Positions 25,480 through 39,700 of a stretch of DNA of 64,000 nucleotides are shown here, in pieces. Position 1 is the stretch's first letter. Every line of letters starts with the position of its first letter. The translations under genes and the position numbers were made by a program. Below the pieces are notes generated by a model. That model was not told the origin of the DNA, ran no database searches, and saw only the letters and a program-made list of their open reading frames with translations. Source of the DNA: Orientallactaga sibirica (taxonomy: Eukaryota > Chordata > Mammalia > Rodentia > Dipodidae); contig JAEOAD010000026.1 of assembly GCA_036365145.1 (NCBI GenBank), positions 744,001-808,000 of the forward strand, read 5' to 3'.

Positions 25480-28346
25480 AAAAAAAGAAAAAAAGAAAAA
25501 GAAAAAGAAGAAAGAAGAAAAACAGGGAGGGGGGCTAAAGAGAAGGCTCAGCAGTTAAAGGGGTTTGCTTGGAAAACCTGAGAGTCTAGGTTCAATCCCC
25601 CAGTACCCACGTAAAGCCAGAGGCACAAAGTGGCAGTCACATGTTTACAGTGCTAGATCGCCCTGGCATGTCCATTCTCATCCTCTCTCTCTCTTTCGCA
25701 CTCTCTCAAATAAACGAATTTTTAAAAAGGTGTGGTAGTGTATGATTGTAATTCCAGCTGGGAAGGCAGACACAGGCAGATCCCTGGGGTTCGCCGGCCA
25801 GCCAGTCTAGCCCACTTGTCAAGTTCCAGGCCAGTGAGAGACTTTGTCTCCCAAGAACAAGGACGGCATTGTGAGGAATGACACACAAGGCTGTCCTCTG
25901 GCCTCCACCCACACATATACATGTAAGCAAGCACAGCTGCATACATGTGTGTACCTGCACATACACAGATACAGAGTCACATTTTGACGATTCTCAGGGA
26001 AACTGCTTCACAACTGATTGCTCGTTGTGACTGAGGAGCAAACAGAACTCGAAACCATTTGTTTGCTTGGTCTTTTGTTAAGGGCCAATTTGGCAAGCAC
26101 ACCAGATTAAGTCATGTTTGAAAAGTGCATGTGCCAGGACTGGGAAGATAGCTCAACAGTTAAAGGTGCTTGCTTACTGGCCTTGGTTCAATTCCCCAAT
26201 ACCCACGTAAAGCCAGATTCACAAAGTGGTACATGTATCTGGAGTTTGTTCGCAGCAACAAGAGGCCCCTAGTCCACCTACTCATGTTCTCTCTCTCCTT
26301 GCAAATAAATAAAAAAATATATATATATAAAAAGATAAAGGCTGGAAAGATAGCTTAGTGGTTAAGGCACTTGCCTGTAAAGCCAAAGGACCCAGGTTTG
26401 ATTCCCCAGGACTCACGTAAGCCAGATGCACAAGGTGGCGCATGCATCAGGAGTTTGTTTGCAGTGGCTGGAGGCCCTGGCAAGCCCGTTCTCTGCCACC
26501 CCCACCCCCACCCCCGCCTCTTTCTCTCTCTCAATAAAATAAAAATTAAAATTTTTCAAAATAAAATAAAAAGATAAGTACCTCTTCTGTTCAGAGCAGG
26601 CGAGTGAGGGATGATTCCCGTGGGCTTTCTCACTAGCCACATTGGCTTGGCTTGTGGTTCACACTCACGTTTCGCAGTTACAGGTCGGTTCACCCAGAAG
26701 CCAGGGGCCACCTGAGCGAAGCACTGACTGAAGACACCGGCGTGGGCACCAGTGTGGCAGGAAGCCCTCTCCCACTGACCACAGGAAACGAGAGCCTGGA
26801 CGTCACCATCATCCGGCACTTACAGTACTGCACCCAGCTCGTGCAGGTAGGGACTCGGGACCCATCTGTGTCCAGGAGCCCAGGCTGCTGACGTACCAGG
26901 AGGGCATGTGTGTTGCAGGTTGTAGTTTTTCTAGGGAGGAAAAAAAAAAAAAAAAAGCCAGGCGTGGTGGAGCACACCTTTAATCCCAGCACTTGGGAGG
27001 CAGAGGAAGGAGGATCGTGAGTTCGAGGTCAGCCTGAGACTATATAGTGAATTCCAGGTCAGCCTGGACTACAGCGAGACCCTACCTCGAAAAAACAAAA
27101 ACAAAAAGAGAATCCAGAGATAACTGATTAGCACCAAGCCAAGAACCCATTCTTTCTCAGCCCTGGGTTCCATCCTGAAGCTCAGATCTCCAGACCGCAA
27201 TGGGGAGTGTGCAGAGCGGTCAGCACCCACCTTCAAGTCGCTTTGTAGTGAGAGGGGTTCTCTCTGCTGCACGACAGGATCAGTGAGAGGGCATTAGTGT
27301 AAAAGCTGCAAGTTTGTTCTCCATCATTGAGAACTAAGAGCAAACCGCCAAGATCCAAGCCAGGGCTAGAGATGTGGCTCAGCTGGTAGAGTGCTTGCGA
27401 AGTATGCACAAGGCCCTGGGTTCAATCCCCAGCACTCAGAAAATGTGACTGTAACCCCAGCACTTGGGGAGGCTGAGGCAGGAGTACAGTCTCGAATTCA
27501 AGGCAGCCTGAGCCACATAATGTGTTCTAGGTGAGCCCGAGTGAAATAGTCTCAAAACAACAAAACAAATGTTTTTGTTTCTTTATACCTATTCGTGACT
27601 TGTCAAGTACTTGAGTTAGACTTTTTTGTTTTGTTTTGTTTTTTGTTGTTTTGGTTTTGGAGAGAGACAGAGACAGAGAGAGAGGGAGAGGAAAACAGAG
27701 AATGGGTGCGCCAGCAGTCTCTCAGCTGCTGTGAACGAAATCCAGATGTGTGCCCCCTTGTGGTCAAGTGTGGCATTGCGCCCTTGTGTCACTTTGCATC
27801 TGGCTAAACGTGGGACCTGGAGATTGGAACTGGGTTCTTAGGCTTAGGAGGCAGGCGCCTTAACCGCTAAGCCATTTCTCCAGCCCTGTTTTTTTTTTTT
27901 TTTTTTTTTTTTGTTTGTTTGTTTGTTTTGCAGTAGCTTCTCACTCTAGCCCAGGCTGGCCTCAAATTCACAGCAATCCTCCTACCTCTGCTACCCAAAT
28001 GCTGGCATTAAAGGTGTGCACCACCATGCCCAGCTTATTTGAGTAAGATTTTGTATAACTCTGTATTTATCTTTACAACATGCTAAGCAAACCACCTTTC
28101 AGCTTTTAGAGGCAAAGTAGCTATTTTCCATGGACGGCTGAAGTTTTCTTAGGACTCATTTTTAAAAATATTTTCATTTATCTATTTGTTGGGGGGGGGG
28201 GAGAGAGAATGGGCACGCCAGGGCCTCCAGCCACTATAAACCATTTTGTGTGGCTTGCTTTACATAGATACTAGGGAATCGAACCCAGGTCATCACCACC
28301 AGGCTATATTGTAACTGCTGAGCCATCTCTCCAGCCCCTAAGGACT

Positions 28347-28384
<38 letters not shown>

Positions 28385-28565
28385 CAAAAAAAAAAAAAAA
28401 AAGAGGGAAATTGGGCTGGAGAGATGGTTAAACAATTACAGTGCTTGCCTACAAAGCCTAATGATCCCAGTTCGACTCCCCAGTATCCACGTAAAGCCAG
28501 ATGCACAAAGTGGCGCATGCATCTGGAATTCGTTTGCAAGGGCTAGAGGCCCTGGGGCGCCCATT

Positions 28566-28608
<43 letters not shown>

Positions 28609-31600
28609 TTGCAACTATACAAATATAAATGAGGGAAACTTACATTCTACTGAGAAAATTCCAGAAGGTGAACAACTATGAAAGAAGCTGAAAGCAGAAA
28701 AAAAAAAAAAAAGTGTGATGTCATCAGTCTTTGTAACTAACTACCCGGATGGAAGCATCCCATATCCCGGAAGGATGCAGAGGGCAAAAGTCACTAAGAA
28801 CATCGTTGAAATGGTTCTTGTTTGTTTTTGTCAGCAAATCGTGTTCTCCAGCAAAACCCCGTTCGTGGCAAGAAATCTCTTGGAGAAGCTCTCCCGGCAG
28901 GTCCCGGTGATGGAGAAGCTGGCGGCCATCAGCGATGAGAACATGGGCAACATGACGTCCGTGGTGGAAGGTGAGCGTCTGCGCATGCTCCGGGCTTGCC
29001 TGCCCCCCCCCCCCCATCAAGCCAGAAACTCCGGCTTTTGCTGTGGGGCTCCCATCCCAAGGCCGACATTGTGTGCACACTGAAATGGCCTCCTAAAGGG
29101 GCTGGGGCGATGGCTGAGCACTTAAGACATTTTCCTGCAATGTCTAACCACCCAGGTTCGATTCCCCAGTACCCACAATGAAGCCAGATGCGCAAAGTGG
29201 TGCATGCATCTGGAGTTCATTTGCAGTTGCTGAGTCCTTGGTGTGCCCAAGGCTCTCATCCGCTATCTTGTAGAAGGATGGCCATGATCTTGAGGCCGCC
29301 CTGAGACTACATCCTGGGCTACAGTGAAACTCTACCTCGAAAAAAATAATAATCTTTTAGGTGGGCATGGTGGTATGTGTCTTTAACCTTAACGCTTGAG
29401 GCCAACCTGGGGTACAGAGTAAGTTTCAGGTCAGCCTGGGCTAGAGTGAGCCCCTACTTGAAAATATTTTTTTATTTGTTTTTTTGTTTGGTTGGTTGGG
29501 TTTTGTTGTTGTTGTTGTTGTTTTGGTTTTTGAGATAGGGTCTCACTCTAGCTCAGGCTGACCTGGAATTCATTCTGTAGTCTCAGGGTGGCCTCGAACT
29601 CATGGCGATCCTCCTACCTCTGCCTCCTGAGTGCTGGGGTTAAAGGTGTGCGCCACCATGCCCGGCTGGTTATTTTTTATTTATTTGCAAGTAGAGACCA
29701 AGAGAGAGAAAGAATGAGCACACTAGAGCCTCTAGCCACTGCAAACAAACTCCAGACGCATGTGCCACTTTGTGCATCTGGTTTTACGTTGGTACTGGGA
29801 AACTGAACCCCCGGCCATCAGGCTTTGCAAACAAGCGTCTTTAACTATTGAGCCATCTCCCCAGCCTGAGACCATGCTTTAAAACAAAGAGTCTGACCAC
29901 ACTTTTAATCCCAGCACTTGGGAGGCAGAGGTAGGAGGATCGCCTTGAGTTCAAGGCCACCCTGAGACTACATAGTTAATTCCAGGTCAGCCTGGGCCAG
30001 AGTGAGACCCTACCTCGAAAAACCAAAAAAAAAAAAAAAAAGTGTGAGGGAGAATAAAGTCCCAACAAAAGGTCCCTGGAGATGCCCACCCCACCCTTGT
30101 TTCCCTTCATCTGCTTTCTTTAAGACGTGTGTCAGCTGGGCCGGAGAGATGACTCAGTGGTTAAGGCATTTGCCTGCAAAGCCTAATGACCTGGGTCCGA
30201 TCCCAGGACCCACGTAAAAGCCAGGTGCAAAAGGTGCGTGGGCATCTAGAGTTCATTTTCAGTGGCTGGAGACCCTGATGTGCCCATTCTCTCTGTCTGT
30301 CAGTCTCTGTCTAGCAAAAAAATAAATAAAAATATTTTTAAAATAAAAAAGAGCCGGGCGTGGTGGCGCACGCCTTTAATCCCAGCACTCGGGAGGCGGA
30401 GGCAGGAGGATTGCCATAAGTTTGAGGCCACCCTGAGACTACATAGTGAATTCCAGATCAGCCTGGGCTAGAGTGAGACCCTACCTCGAAAAACCAAAAA
30501 AATAAAAAATAAATTTTTAATTTAAAAATAAATAAATAAAATAAAAATAAAAAATAGAAAAGGCTTGTGTCAGGGTCATGTTGCTCTTCTCTTCCAGCCA
30601 TCCCAGAATTCCACAAAAAGCTGTCCTTGCTGTCCTTCTGGACCAAGTGCTGTGGCCCTGCTGGTGTCTACCACAGCTCAGCGGACAGAGTGATCAAACA
30701 GCTGGAAGTCAGCTACGCCAGAACTGTCAACCAAGAGTACCCGGGCCTCGCAGATCCAGGTAAGGGACAGCAGCCAGAAATTTTCTGTCCTTCCTGAAGC
30801 CTGGGGAGAGAATAGGGGACATGGAAAAGACCAGCCCTGGAAAATAAAGACACGCTTACCAAGAGAAACATCTCCTCAGTTAGATGTAAGAAAAGATGTT
30901 GCCTGGCACGGTGGTGCGCACCTTTAATGCCAGCACCGGGGAGGCATAGGTAGGAGGATTGCTGTGAGTTTGAGGCCACCCTGAGACTATATAGTAGTGA
31001 ATTCCAAGACAGTGTGGTCTACCTCGAAAAACCAATTGAAAAAAAAAATCATGCAAAAAGAAAAGATGGGGCTGGAGAGAGGGCTAAGTGGTTAAGGGGC
31101 TTGCCTACAAAGCCAGAGGACCCAGGTTTGATTCCCCAGGACCCACATAAGTCAGAGATGCACAGGTGGTGCGTGCATCTGGAGTTAGTTTGCAGCAGCT
31201 AGAGGCTCTGGCGCACCCATTCCACACACTCTCTTTCTCTCTCGTTCTCTCTCTCTCTCTCTCTTCCTCCTTTTCTCTATTGCTCCCAAATAAATAAATA
31301 ATAAAAGAAAAGCTGAAGCTGGGTGTGGTGGCGCACGCCTTTAATCCCAGCACTTGGGAGGCAGAGGTAGGAGGATCGCCGTGAGTTTGAGGACACCCTG
31401 AAACTACACAGTGAATTCCAGGTCAGCCTGAGCTAGAGTGAGACCCTACCTCGAAAAACCAAAAAAAAAAAGAAGAAGAAGAAGAAGAAAGAAAGAAAAA
31501 AAGCTGTTGAGGGGCCAGGGAGATGGCTCCGCCCATGAGAGCACTTGCCACGCACACATGGCGGCCCTAGAGGGCCTGAGACCACCCGAGTGCTGGGATT

Positions 31601-32778
31601 AAAGGCGTGCGCCAAGATGCCCGGCGCACATAAGTAAAATTTTAAAGGTAAATTAATTAGTTAATTAATACAAAATACCATGATCATCACAGCTGTTTCC
31701 ATAATCTACTGTTACCATATTTGCCTCACAAGTCCTCCCATGGACTAGCTGGGCGTGGTGGCGCACGCCTTTAATCCCAGCACTCGGGAGGCAGAGGTAG
31801 GAGGATCGCCATGAGTTCAAGGCCACCCTGAGACTACATAGTGAATTCCAGGTCAGCCTGGGCTAGAGTGAGACCCTACCTCGAAAAGAAAAAAAAAAGT
31901 CCCATGGTGTGAGATGACTTGATGGGTGGATGGACGGACGGATGGACAGATGGACAGTCCTGTTCCTTACACTGCTGTGTCTCTTCCCATGCAGTGTTCC
32001 GAACCCTGGTGTCCCAGATCCTGGACCGGGCTGAGCCTCTGCTTTCCTCCAGCCTCTCCTCGGAAGTCATCACTGTTTTCCAGTATCACGGTTTCTTTAC
32101 CAGCCATGGCATCAGTGACCTGGAGACTTACCTGAGCCAGCTGGCCAGGCAAGGTAGGACGCGTGGTCTCTCCTCATGGCAGGAGGAGCTCAACAACTCA
32201 GAGTCATCTATGGTCTTTTGTTTGTTGTTTTTGGGTTTTTTTTTTTTTGGTTTTTGAAGTAGGGTTTCACTCTAGCCTAGGCTGACCTGGACTTCACTCT
32301 GTATTTTCAGGCTGGCCTCGAACTCACAGTGATCTTCCTACCTCTGCCTCCCAAGTGCTGGGATTAAAGGTGTGCGCCACCACTCACAGCTATAAATAAA
32401 TACAATTTTTAAAAATAAATAAAAACAAGGGGCTAAAAAGATGGCTCAGCAATCAATTCCCCAGGACCTAGGTAAAGCCAGATGCACAAAGTGGTGCGTG
32501 TGTCTGGAGTTCATTTACACTGGCAGGAAACCGTGGGGGGCCCATACCCACCTCATTCTCTCCCCTCTCTCTCTCTCTCTCTCTCTGCAAATGAATAAAT
32601 AAAAACACTTAAAAAAAAAAAAACAGAAAGGAAGCCAGGCGTGGTGGCACACGCCTTTAATCCCAGCACTCGGGAAGCAGAGGTAGGAGGATCGCCATGA
32701 GTTTGAGGCCACCCTGAGAATACAGAGTGAATTCCAGGTCAGCCTGTGCCGAGTGAAACCCTACCTCGAAAAACCAAA

Positions 32779-32854
<76 letters not shown>

Positions 32855-32908
32855 GGGAAGAAGGAAGGAAAAGGAAAAGGAAAAGAAGGAAGGAAGGAAA
32901 GAAGGAAA

Positions 32909-32952
<44 letters not shown>

Positions 32953-33736
32953 GAGAAGGAAGAAAGAAAGAAAGAAAAGGAAGGAAGGAAGGAAGGAGAG
33001 AAGAGAGGAAAAGAAAAGAAAGAAAAGAAAAGAGAAGAAAAGAAAAGGAAAGAAAAGAAAAGAAAAAAGAAAAGAAAAGAAAAGAAAAGGTGAGGTAAGC
33101 ACAAGGTTGCACATGCCCACTAGGTGGCACAGCTTCTGGAGTTCGATTGCACTGGCTGAGGTCCTGTCACGCCAATTCTCTCTCTCTTTTTCTGTTACTC
33201 TTGCTCTCTAAAAAATAAATAAATAATAAAATGCAGATTAGAGTGACTGCTCAGTGGTTAAGGAGCTTACTTGCAAAGCCAAACAACCCAGGTTCAATTC
33301 CCCAGCACCCACGTAAAGCCAGATTCACAAAGTGGCTCATGCATCTAGAGTTTGTGTGCAGCAGCTGAAAGCCCTGGCTCTGTCTCTCTTCTATCTCTCT
33401 CTTTCTGGTTGTAAATAAGTAAAAATTTTTTTTAAAATCACCAAGCAGGATGGCATACACCTTTAGTCCCGGCACTCAGGAGGCTGAGGTTAGAGAATCA
33501 CCATGAATTCAAGACCAGCCTAGGGCTACGGAGTGAGTTCCAAGTCATCCTGGGCTAGAGTAAGACCCTGCCTCAAAAAGGGGGGGGGGCTGGAGAGATG
33601 GCTTAGTGGTTAAGGCACTTGCCTGCATAGCCTAAGGACTCAGGTTCAGTTCCCCAGTACCCACAAAGGCCAGATGCACAAGGGGGCACATGCGTCTGGA
33701 GTTTGTTTGCAGTGGCTGGATGCCCTGGTGCACCAT

Positions 33737-33786
<50 letters not shown>

Positions 33787-36700
33787 GATAGATAGATAGA
33801 TATAGATATAGATATAGATATAGATATAGATATAGATATAGATATAGATATAGATATAGATATAGATATAGATATATTCTGTCTATATATATCTATATAT
33901 ATCTATATATCTATATATATATCTCTCTCTATATATATATATTCTGTCTATATATATCTATATATATCTATATATATCTATATATATTCTGTCTCTCTCT
34001 ATATATATATATATCTATATATATCTATATATATCTGTCTTTCACTTTCTCAAAATGGATAAATAAAAATGTCTTAAAAAAAAAAAAGAAGAACCTACAT
34101 TCCAAGGCTCAGGGTCCATTGCGGAAGAGGTGGTGGAAAGAATGTAAGAGTCAAAGGAAGAGTAGGACTCCTTACAACGTGCTCCTCCAGACACAAAATG
34201 GCCTGGATATCCATGACCTCACAGTGCCTGACACTACCTACACGAGACCATCATAATAGGAGGAAAAGATGATGACATCAAACTGAAAAGAGAGACTGAT
34301 TGAGAGGGGGAGGGGATATGAAGGAGAGTGAAGTTTCAAAGGGGAAAGTGGGGGAGGGAGGGAAATAACATGGGATATTGTCTACAATAAAAGAAGATAT
34401 CAATAAAAATTAAAATTTAAAAAATATTTTTAAAAAAGAGGGGGCTGGAGAGGTGGATCCGTCATGCACGCATGTGTGTGAGGGTATGTGTGTGTCTGCA
34501 AATAAACACCAGATCCTTGAACCACTTTTTGCGACTGGTTTCACATGAGTGTTGAGACATCAAACTCAGACCACAGGCTTTGCCAGCAAGCAACTACTGA
34601 GTTGTTACATTTTTTTTTTTTTCATGATAGGGTCTCGCTCTAGCTCAGGCTGACCTGGAATTCACAATGTAGTCTCTGGGTGGCCTGGAACTCTCAGTGA
34701 TCCTCCTACCTCTGCCTCTGAGTGTTGGGATTAAAGGCGTGCCCTACCACGCCCAGTGAGTTGTTACATTTTTTTTTTTTTTTTTTTGGAAAGAGACAGA
34801 GGGAGAGGGAGAAGAAGACAGATAGAGCTGGGCGCGCCAGCAGCCTCTCAGCTGCTATGAACGAAATCCAGATGCGTGCGCCCCCTTGTGGTCAAGTGCG
34901 GCATTGCGCCCTTGCATCACTTTGCATCTGGCTAAACGTGGGACCTGGAGATTGGAACCGGGTTCTTAGGCTTAGCAGGCAGGCGCCTTAACCGCTAAGC
35001 CATCTCTCCAGCCCGAGTTGTTACACTTTTAACCAGCATGTCACTGCACACCTGAATGTGAACTCTGTTTCCTCTCGTCTTCCAGTTTCCATGGTCCGGA
35101 CTCTGCAGTCGCTAAGAGATGACAAGCTGCTGCAGACCATGAGTGACCTCGCCTCCAGCACCCTGCCGGCCCAGCAGGAAGTTCTTAGAACCCTGGCGCT
35201 GCTTTTAACCAGAGGCGACAGCGAGGTCAGCCAGGCTGTGACGCTTTACTTGGCCACAGCCTCCAAAGATGAGCATTTCAGGGAGAAGGTAGGGTACAAA
35301 GTGATGGACGCCAAGCCTCATTTTTCTGTCATTTACTCGAAAATCTGAGGGAGGAAAATTGGTGAGTTTGAAGCCATCCTGGGCTACAGAGGGAGATCTT
35401 GTCTCAATAAAATAAAAATAATCAGCAGGGTGTGGTGGCACACACCTTTAATCCCAGCACCCAGGAGGCAGAGGTTGGAGGATCGCCATGAGTTCAGGGC
35501 CACCCTGAGACTACAGAGTGAATGTCAGGTCAGCCTGGGCTACAATGAGACCCTACCTTGAAAAGCCAAAAGAAAAAAATTATTTATGTATTTATTTTTT
35601 TTAATTTTTATTTATTTATTTGCAAGCAGAGAGAGAGAAGAGTAACAGACAGAGAGAATGGGCATGCCAGGGCCTCTAGCCACTGCAAACAAACTCCAGA
35701 TGCATGTGCCCATTGTGCATCTAGCTTACATGGGTCCTGGAGAATCGAACCAGGATCCTTTGACTTCGAAGGCAAACGCCTTAACCACTAAGCCATTTCT
35801 CCAGCCCTATTTATGTATTTATGAGAGAGTCAAAAGGACACAGAAAGAGCGAGAAAGAATGTACATGGCAGGGCCTCCTGCCACCGCAAACAAACTCTAG
35901 AAGCATGCCTCACGTTGTGCATCTGGCTTTATGTGGATACTGGGGAATCAACCTAGGCCATCAGGCTTTGCAATCAAGTGTATTCAAATACTGAGCCAGC
36001 CCCAGTTCTTTTTTTTTTTTTTTTTTCAAGGTAGGGTTTCACTCTAGCCCAGGCTGACCTGGAATTCACTATGTAGTCACAGGGTGGCCTCGAACTCACA
36101 GTGATCCTCCTACCTCCTCTGCCTCCCAAATGCTGGGATTAAAGGCATTCACCACCATACCCGACTCTCTCATCTTTTTTTTTTAATTTTTATTTTATTT
36201 ATTTATTTGATTTTTGTTTGTTTGTTTGTTTGAGGTAGGGTCTCACTCTAGTGCAGGCTGACCTGGAATTTACTGTATAGTCTCAGGGTGGCCTTGAACT
36301 CACAACGATCCTCCTACCTCTGCCTCCCGAGTGCTGGGACTAAAGGCATGCGCCACCACGCCCAGCTATTTATTTATTTGAGAGTGACAGAAAGAGGCAG
36401 AAAGAGAGACAGAATGGGCATGCCAGGGCCTCCAGCCACAGCAAACAAACTCCAGATATATGTGCCACCTTGTGTGTCTGGCTTTGTCTGCCTTATGTGA
36501 GTTCTGGGGAATGGAACCTGGGTCATTAAAGGCCTTGCAGGTGAGTGCCTTAACTGCTAAGCCCTCTCTCCAGCCCCAACTCTTTTAATACATGAATTTT
36601 AGTTGATATTTTTGGCTTGCCCTAAAGCAAATGTGTAAAATGCTGAGTTTTATACCACATTTCAAAAAGTGAAAATGTTTTTTTGTTTGTTTTGTTTTGT

Positions 36701-39700
36701 TTTTCTGGGTAGGGTCTCACTCTGACCCAGGCTGACCTGGAATTTACTCTGTAGTCCCAGGCTGGCCTCGAACTCACGGCGATCCTCCTACCTCTGCCTC
36801 CCGAGTGCTGGATTTAAAAGTGTGTGTGCGCCACCACGCCTGACACAAAAAGTGAAAATGTTATATTATGTCTTCAATTTGTTTATTCTTTTTGTTTGTT
36901 TGTTTGTTGTTTTGTTTTTGGTTTTCTGAGGTAGGGTCTCACTCTAGCCCAGGCTGATCTGGAATTCACAATGTAGTCTCAGGGTGGCCACAAATTCGAA
37001 TTCACAGTGATCCTCCTACCTCTGCCTCCCCAGTGCTGGGATTAAAGGCATGCGCCTGGCTTCATGGTGACACTTTCATATACACATCATTGTACTTTGC
37101 TCATATTCACCCTCGCCAAGACTCCCTCCTCCTCCCCAGGTGGTCCTCATCTGCTTCTGTGTTCCATACGTGCTTAAATCTAGAGTCCACACGTGAGAGA
37201 AGATGGCCCAAACCTTCTGTCTTTCTCTCCCTCTGTTACTCCCTCGTCCCCCTCTCACATTTTTTTTTTTTTTTTTTTTTTTTTTTTGGTTTTCGAGGTA
37301 AGGTCTCACTCTGGCCCAGGCTGACCTGGAATTCACTATGTAGTCTCAGGGTGGCCTCGAACTCACGGCAATCCTCCTACCTCTGCCTCCCAAGTGCTGG
37401 GATTAAAGGTGTGCGCCACCACACCCCGGCTACCTTTTTTTTAAAAAGAGAAAAAAACTATTTTTATTTATCTATTTGAGAGAGAGAGAGAATATGAATA
37501 TGGGTCCATCAGGGCCTCCAGCTGCTGCAAATGAACTCCAGATGCATGTAACACACTTGCATCTGGCTTACATGGGTCCTGGGGAATCAAACCTGAGTCC
37601 TTTGGTTTTGTAGGCAAACACCCTAACCACTAAGCCATCTCTCCAGCCCACCCTCTCACCTTTTCTTATTGACAGAGAGTTCACAAGGTCTCACATCATC
37701 TCTCCTCCCTCAGGCCCTGCTCTACTACTGTGAAACGCTGACCAAGACCAGCCTGCAGCTACAGAAGGCTGCGTGCCTGGCACTGAGGAGCCTGGAGGTA
37801 AATGTGCCCTCCCCGCCTCTGCCCACATAGCCCCAGCTCCACTCAGGGCCAGGCCACACTACGTGGTCATAGCGCCCACATATTGGAAAGGCCCTATTGG
37901 AGCAGTATTCCCCAGCTCCTTGGGACAGCGTGTCCGTGGTCCTTTCCCCCTTCAACAGTAACTGCTTGAGACTTTCTTAAAGCCAACAAGTGATGGAAGA
38001 CAGTTAAGAAGCCAGGTGTGGTGGCACTCACCTTTAATCCCACCACTCACCTTTAATCCCAGCACTCGGGAGGCATAGGTAGGAGGATCACTGAGAGTTT
38101 GAGGCCACCCTGAGAATACATAGTGAATTCCAGCTCAGCCTGGGCTTGAGTGAGACCCTGCCTCAAAAAAAAAAAAAAAAAAAGGAAAACAGTTAAGGTT
38201 TGCAGTAGATCCTAGGCATCAGCTTGACAGGGCGGGGTCAGTCATGAGAGAAGTTTCCTGGGCTAGGGGTATAGCTCAGTTGGCAGAGTGCTTGCCTACC
38301 AGGAATTGAGGCCCGGGTTCAAACCCCAACATAGCATAAAAACAGATATGGGGGCTGGAGAGATGGCTTAGCGGCTAAGGCACCTGCCTCCTAAGCCTAA
38401 GAACGCAGGTTCCAATCTCCAGGTCCCACATTTAGCCAGATGCAAAGTGACGCAAGGGCGCAATGCTGCACTTGCCCACAAGGGGGCGCACGCATCTGGA
38501 TTTCATTCACAGCAGCTGAGACACTGCTGGCGCGTCCATCTCTATCTGTCTTCCTCTCCCTCTCTGTCTGTCTCTCTCTGTGTCTCTCTCCAAAAAAAAA
38601 TTAAAATTAAAAAAAAAAAACAGATATGGTGGCATGTGTCCGTAATCCTAGCACTCAGGAGGTGGAGGCAGGAAGAGCAGAAGCTCAAAGTCATCTTTGG
38701 TGGTGGTGACAGCATCTGAGGGAGGTAGAGTGAGCAGTGGGGAGGGTGTGTGGGGAGGTGTGAGTGAGCAGTGGTGAGGGTGTGTGAGGAGGTGTGAGTG
38801 AGTGGTGGTGAGGGTGTGTGAGGAGGTGTGAGTGAGTGGTGGTGAGGGTGTGTGAGGAGGTGTGAATGAGCGGCGATGAGGAAGGCGCTTTAACCACTAA
38901 GCCATTTCTCTAGCCCAGAAAGTATCTTTTGTTTGTTTGTTTGTTTGTTTTTCGAGGTAGGGTCTCACTCTGGCCCAGACTGACCTGGAATTCACTATGT
39001 AGTCTCAGGGTAGCCTTGAACTCATGACGATCCTCCTACCTCTGCCTCCCGAGTGCTGGGACCAGAAAGTATCTTTTAAATTTAATGTTTGACCCAACTC
39101 TGTCACACACACGCATACACACGTATGCACACACACACACACACAATAAGAGGAAACGAAAGTAAAGCCGGGCGTGGTGGCACACACTGTTAGCCCCCCA
39201 GCACTGACGTAAAAGGATTGCCATGAGTTCACAGCCAGCCTGGAACTACAGAGTGAGCTCCAGGTCAGTTTGGAGGAGAGTGAGACTCTCCCTCAAAAAT
39301 GAAAAGCAGCCAGGCGTGGTGGCGCACGCCTTTAATCCCAGCACTCGGGAGGCAGAGGTAGGAGGATCGCTGTGAGTTCAAGGCCACCCTGAGACTACAT
39401 AGTGAATTCCAGGTCAGCCTGGACTAGAGTGAGATCCTACCTCGAAAAACCAAAAAAAAAAAAAAAAAAAAATGAAAAGCAAAGAAAGAGTGAGTCCATC
39501 CCCCCCCCACCCTTACTATTTACCAAAATCTTGGACCAGCACGTGGGTGGGGCACAGAACAGTGACCAGCCTCCTGCCAGGACACAAAGAAAGGGATTAG
39601 GGCCTCAAAAAAAAAAAAAAAAAAAGTGAATGACCCGTGACGCAAACAACTGTGGGAAACTTTGCCCCCCTTGTTGCTTAGTCAGAAAACTACTTCCAAG

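Larger units (their letters stand above)
23594..28834 (+). other. RIPOR2 introns G-H and H-I: repeat content
   Basis: B1: 24049-24100 + (fragment), 24327-24487 +, 25275-25440 + with (GAAA)n to 25530, 26956-27110 +, 27925-28038 -. B2: 23722-23930 -, 24128-24296 -, 24493-24690 +, 25051-25262 +, 25532-25720 +, 26134-26330 +, 26338-26570 +, 28165-28338 -, 28411-28612 +. (TTTTC)n at 24796-24830. 25730-26120, 27115-27360 and 28620-28834 hold nothing else I can name. Confidence 0.72.
32154..35085 (+). other. RIPOR2 intron K-L: repeat content
   Basis: Besides the separately listed elements: B1 at 32245-32392 -, 32634-32775 + and 33450-33580 +; B2 at 32429-32620 +, 33092-33225 + (3' part), 33239-33440 + and 33588-34080 +. 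34440-34598 is a diverged B2-like stretch. Almost no unique sequence remains. Confidence 0.72.

Noticed and set aside
32657..33211. Long open frames (up to 157 aa) on both strands
   Set aside because: They translate the purine tract into Lys/Glu/Arg or Phe/Ser/Leu runs; this is microsatellite sequence, not a gene.
38697..38885. Regularly spaced repeats resembling a CRISPR array
   Set aside because: The units abut without spacers and the genome is mammalian; it is a minisatellite.
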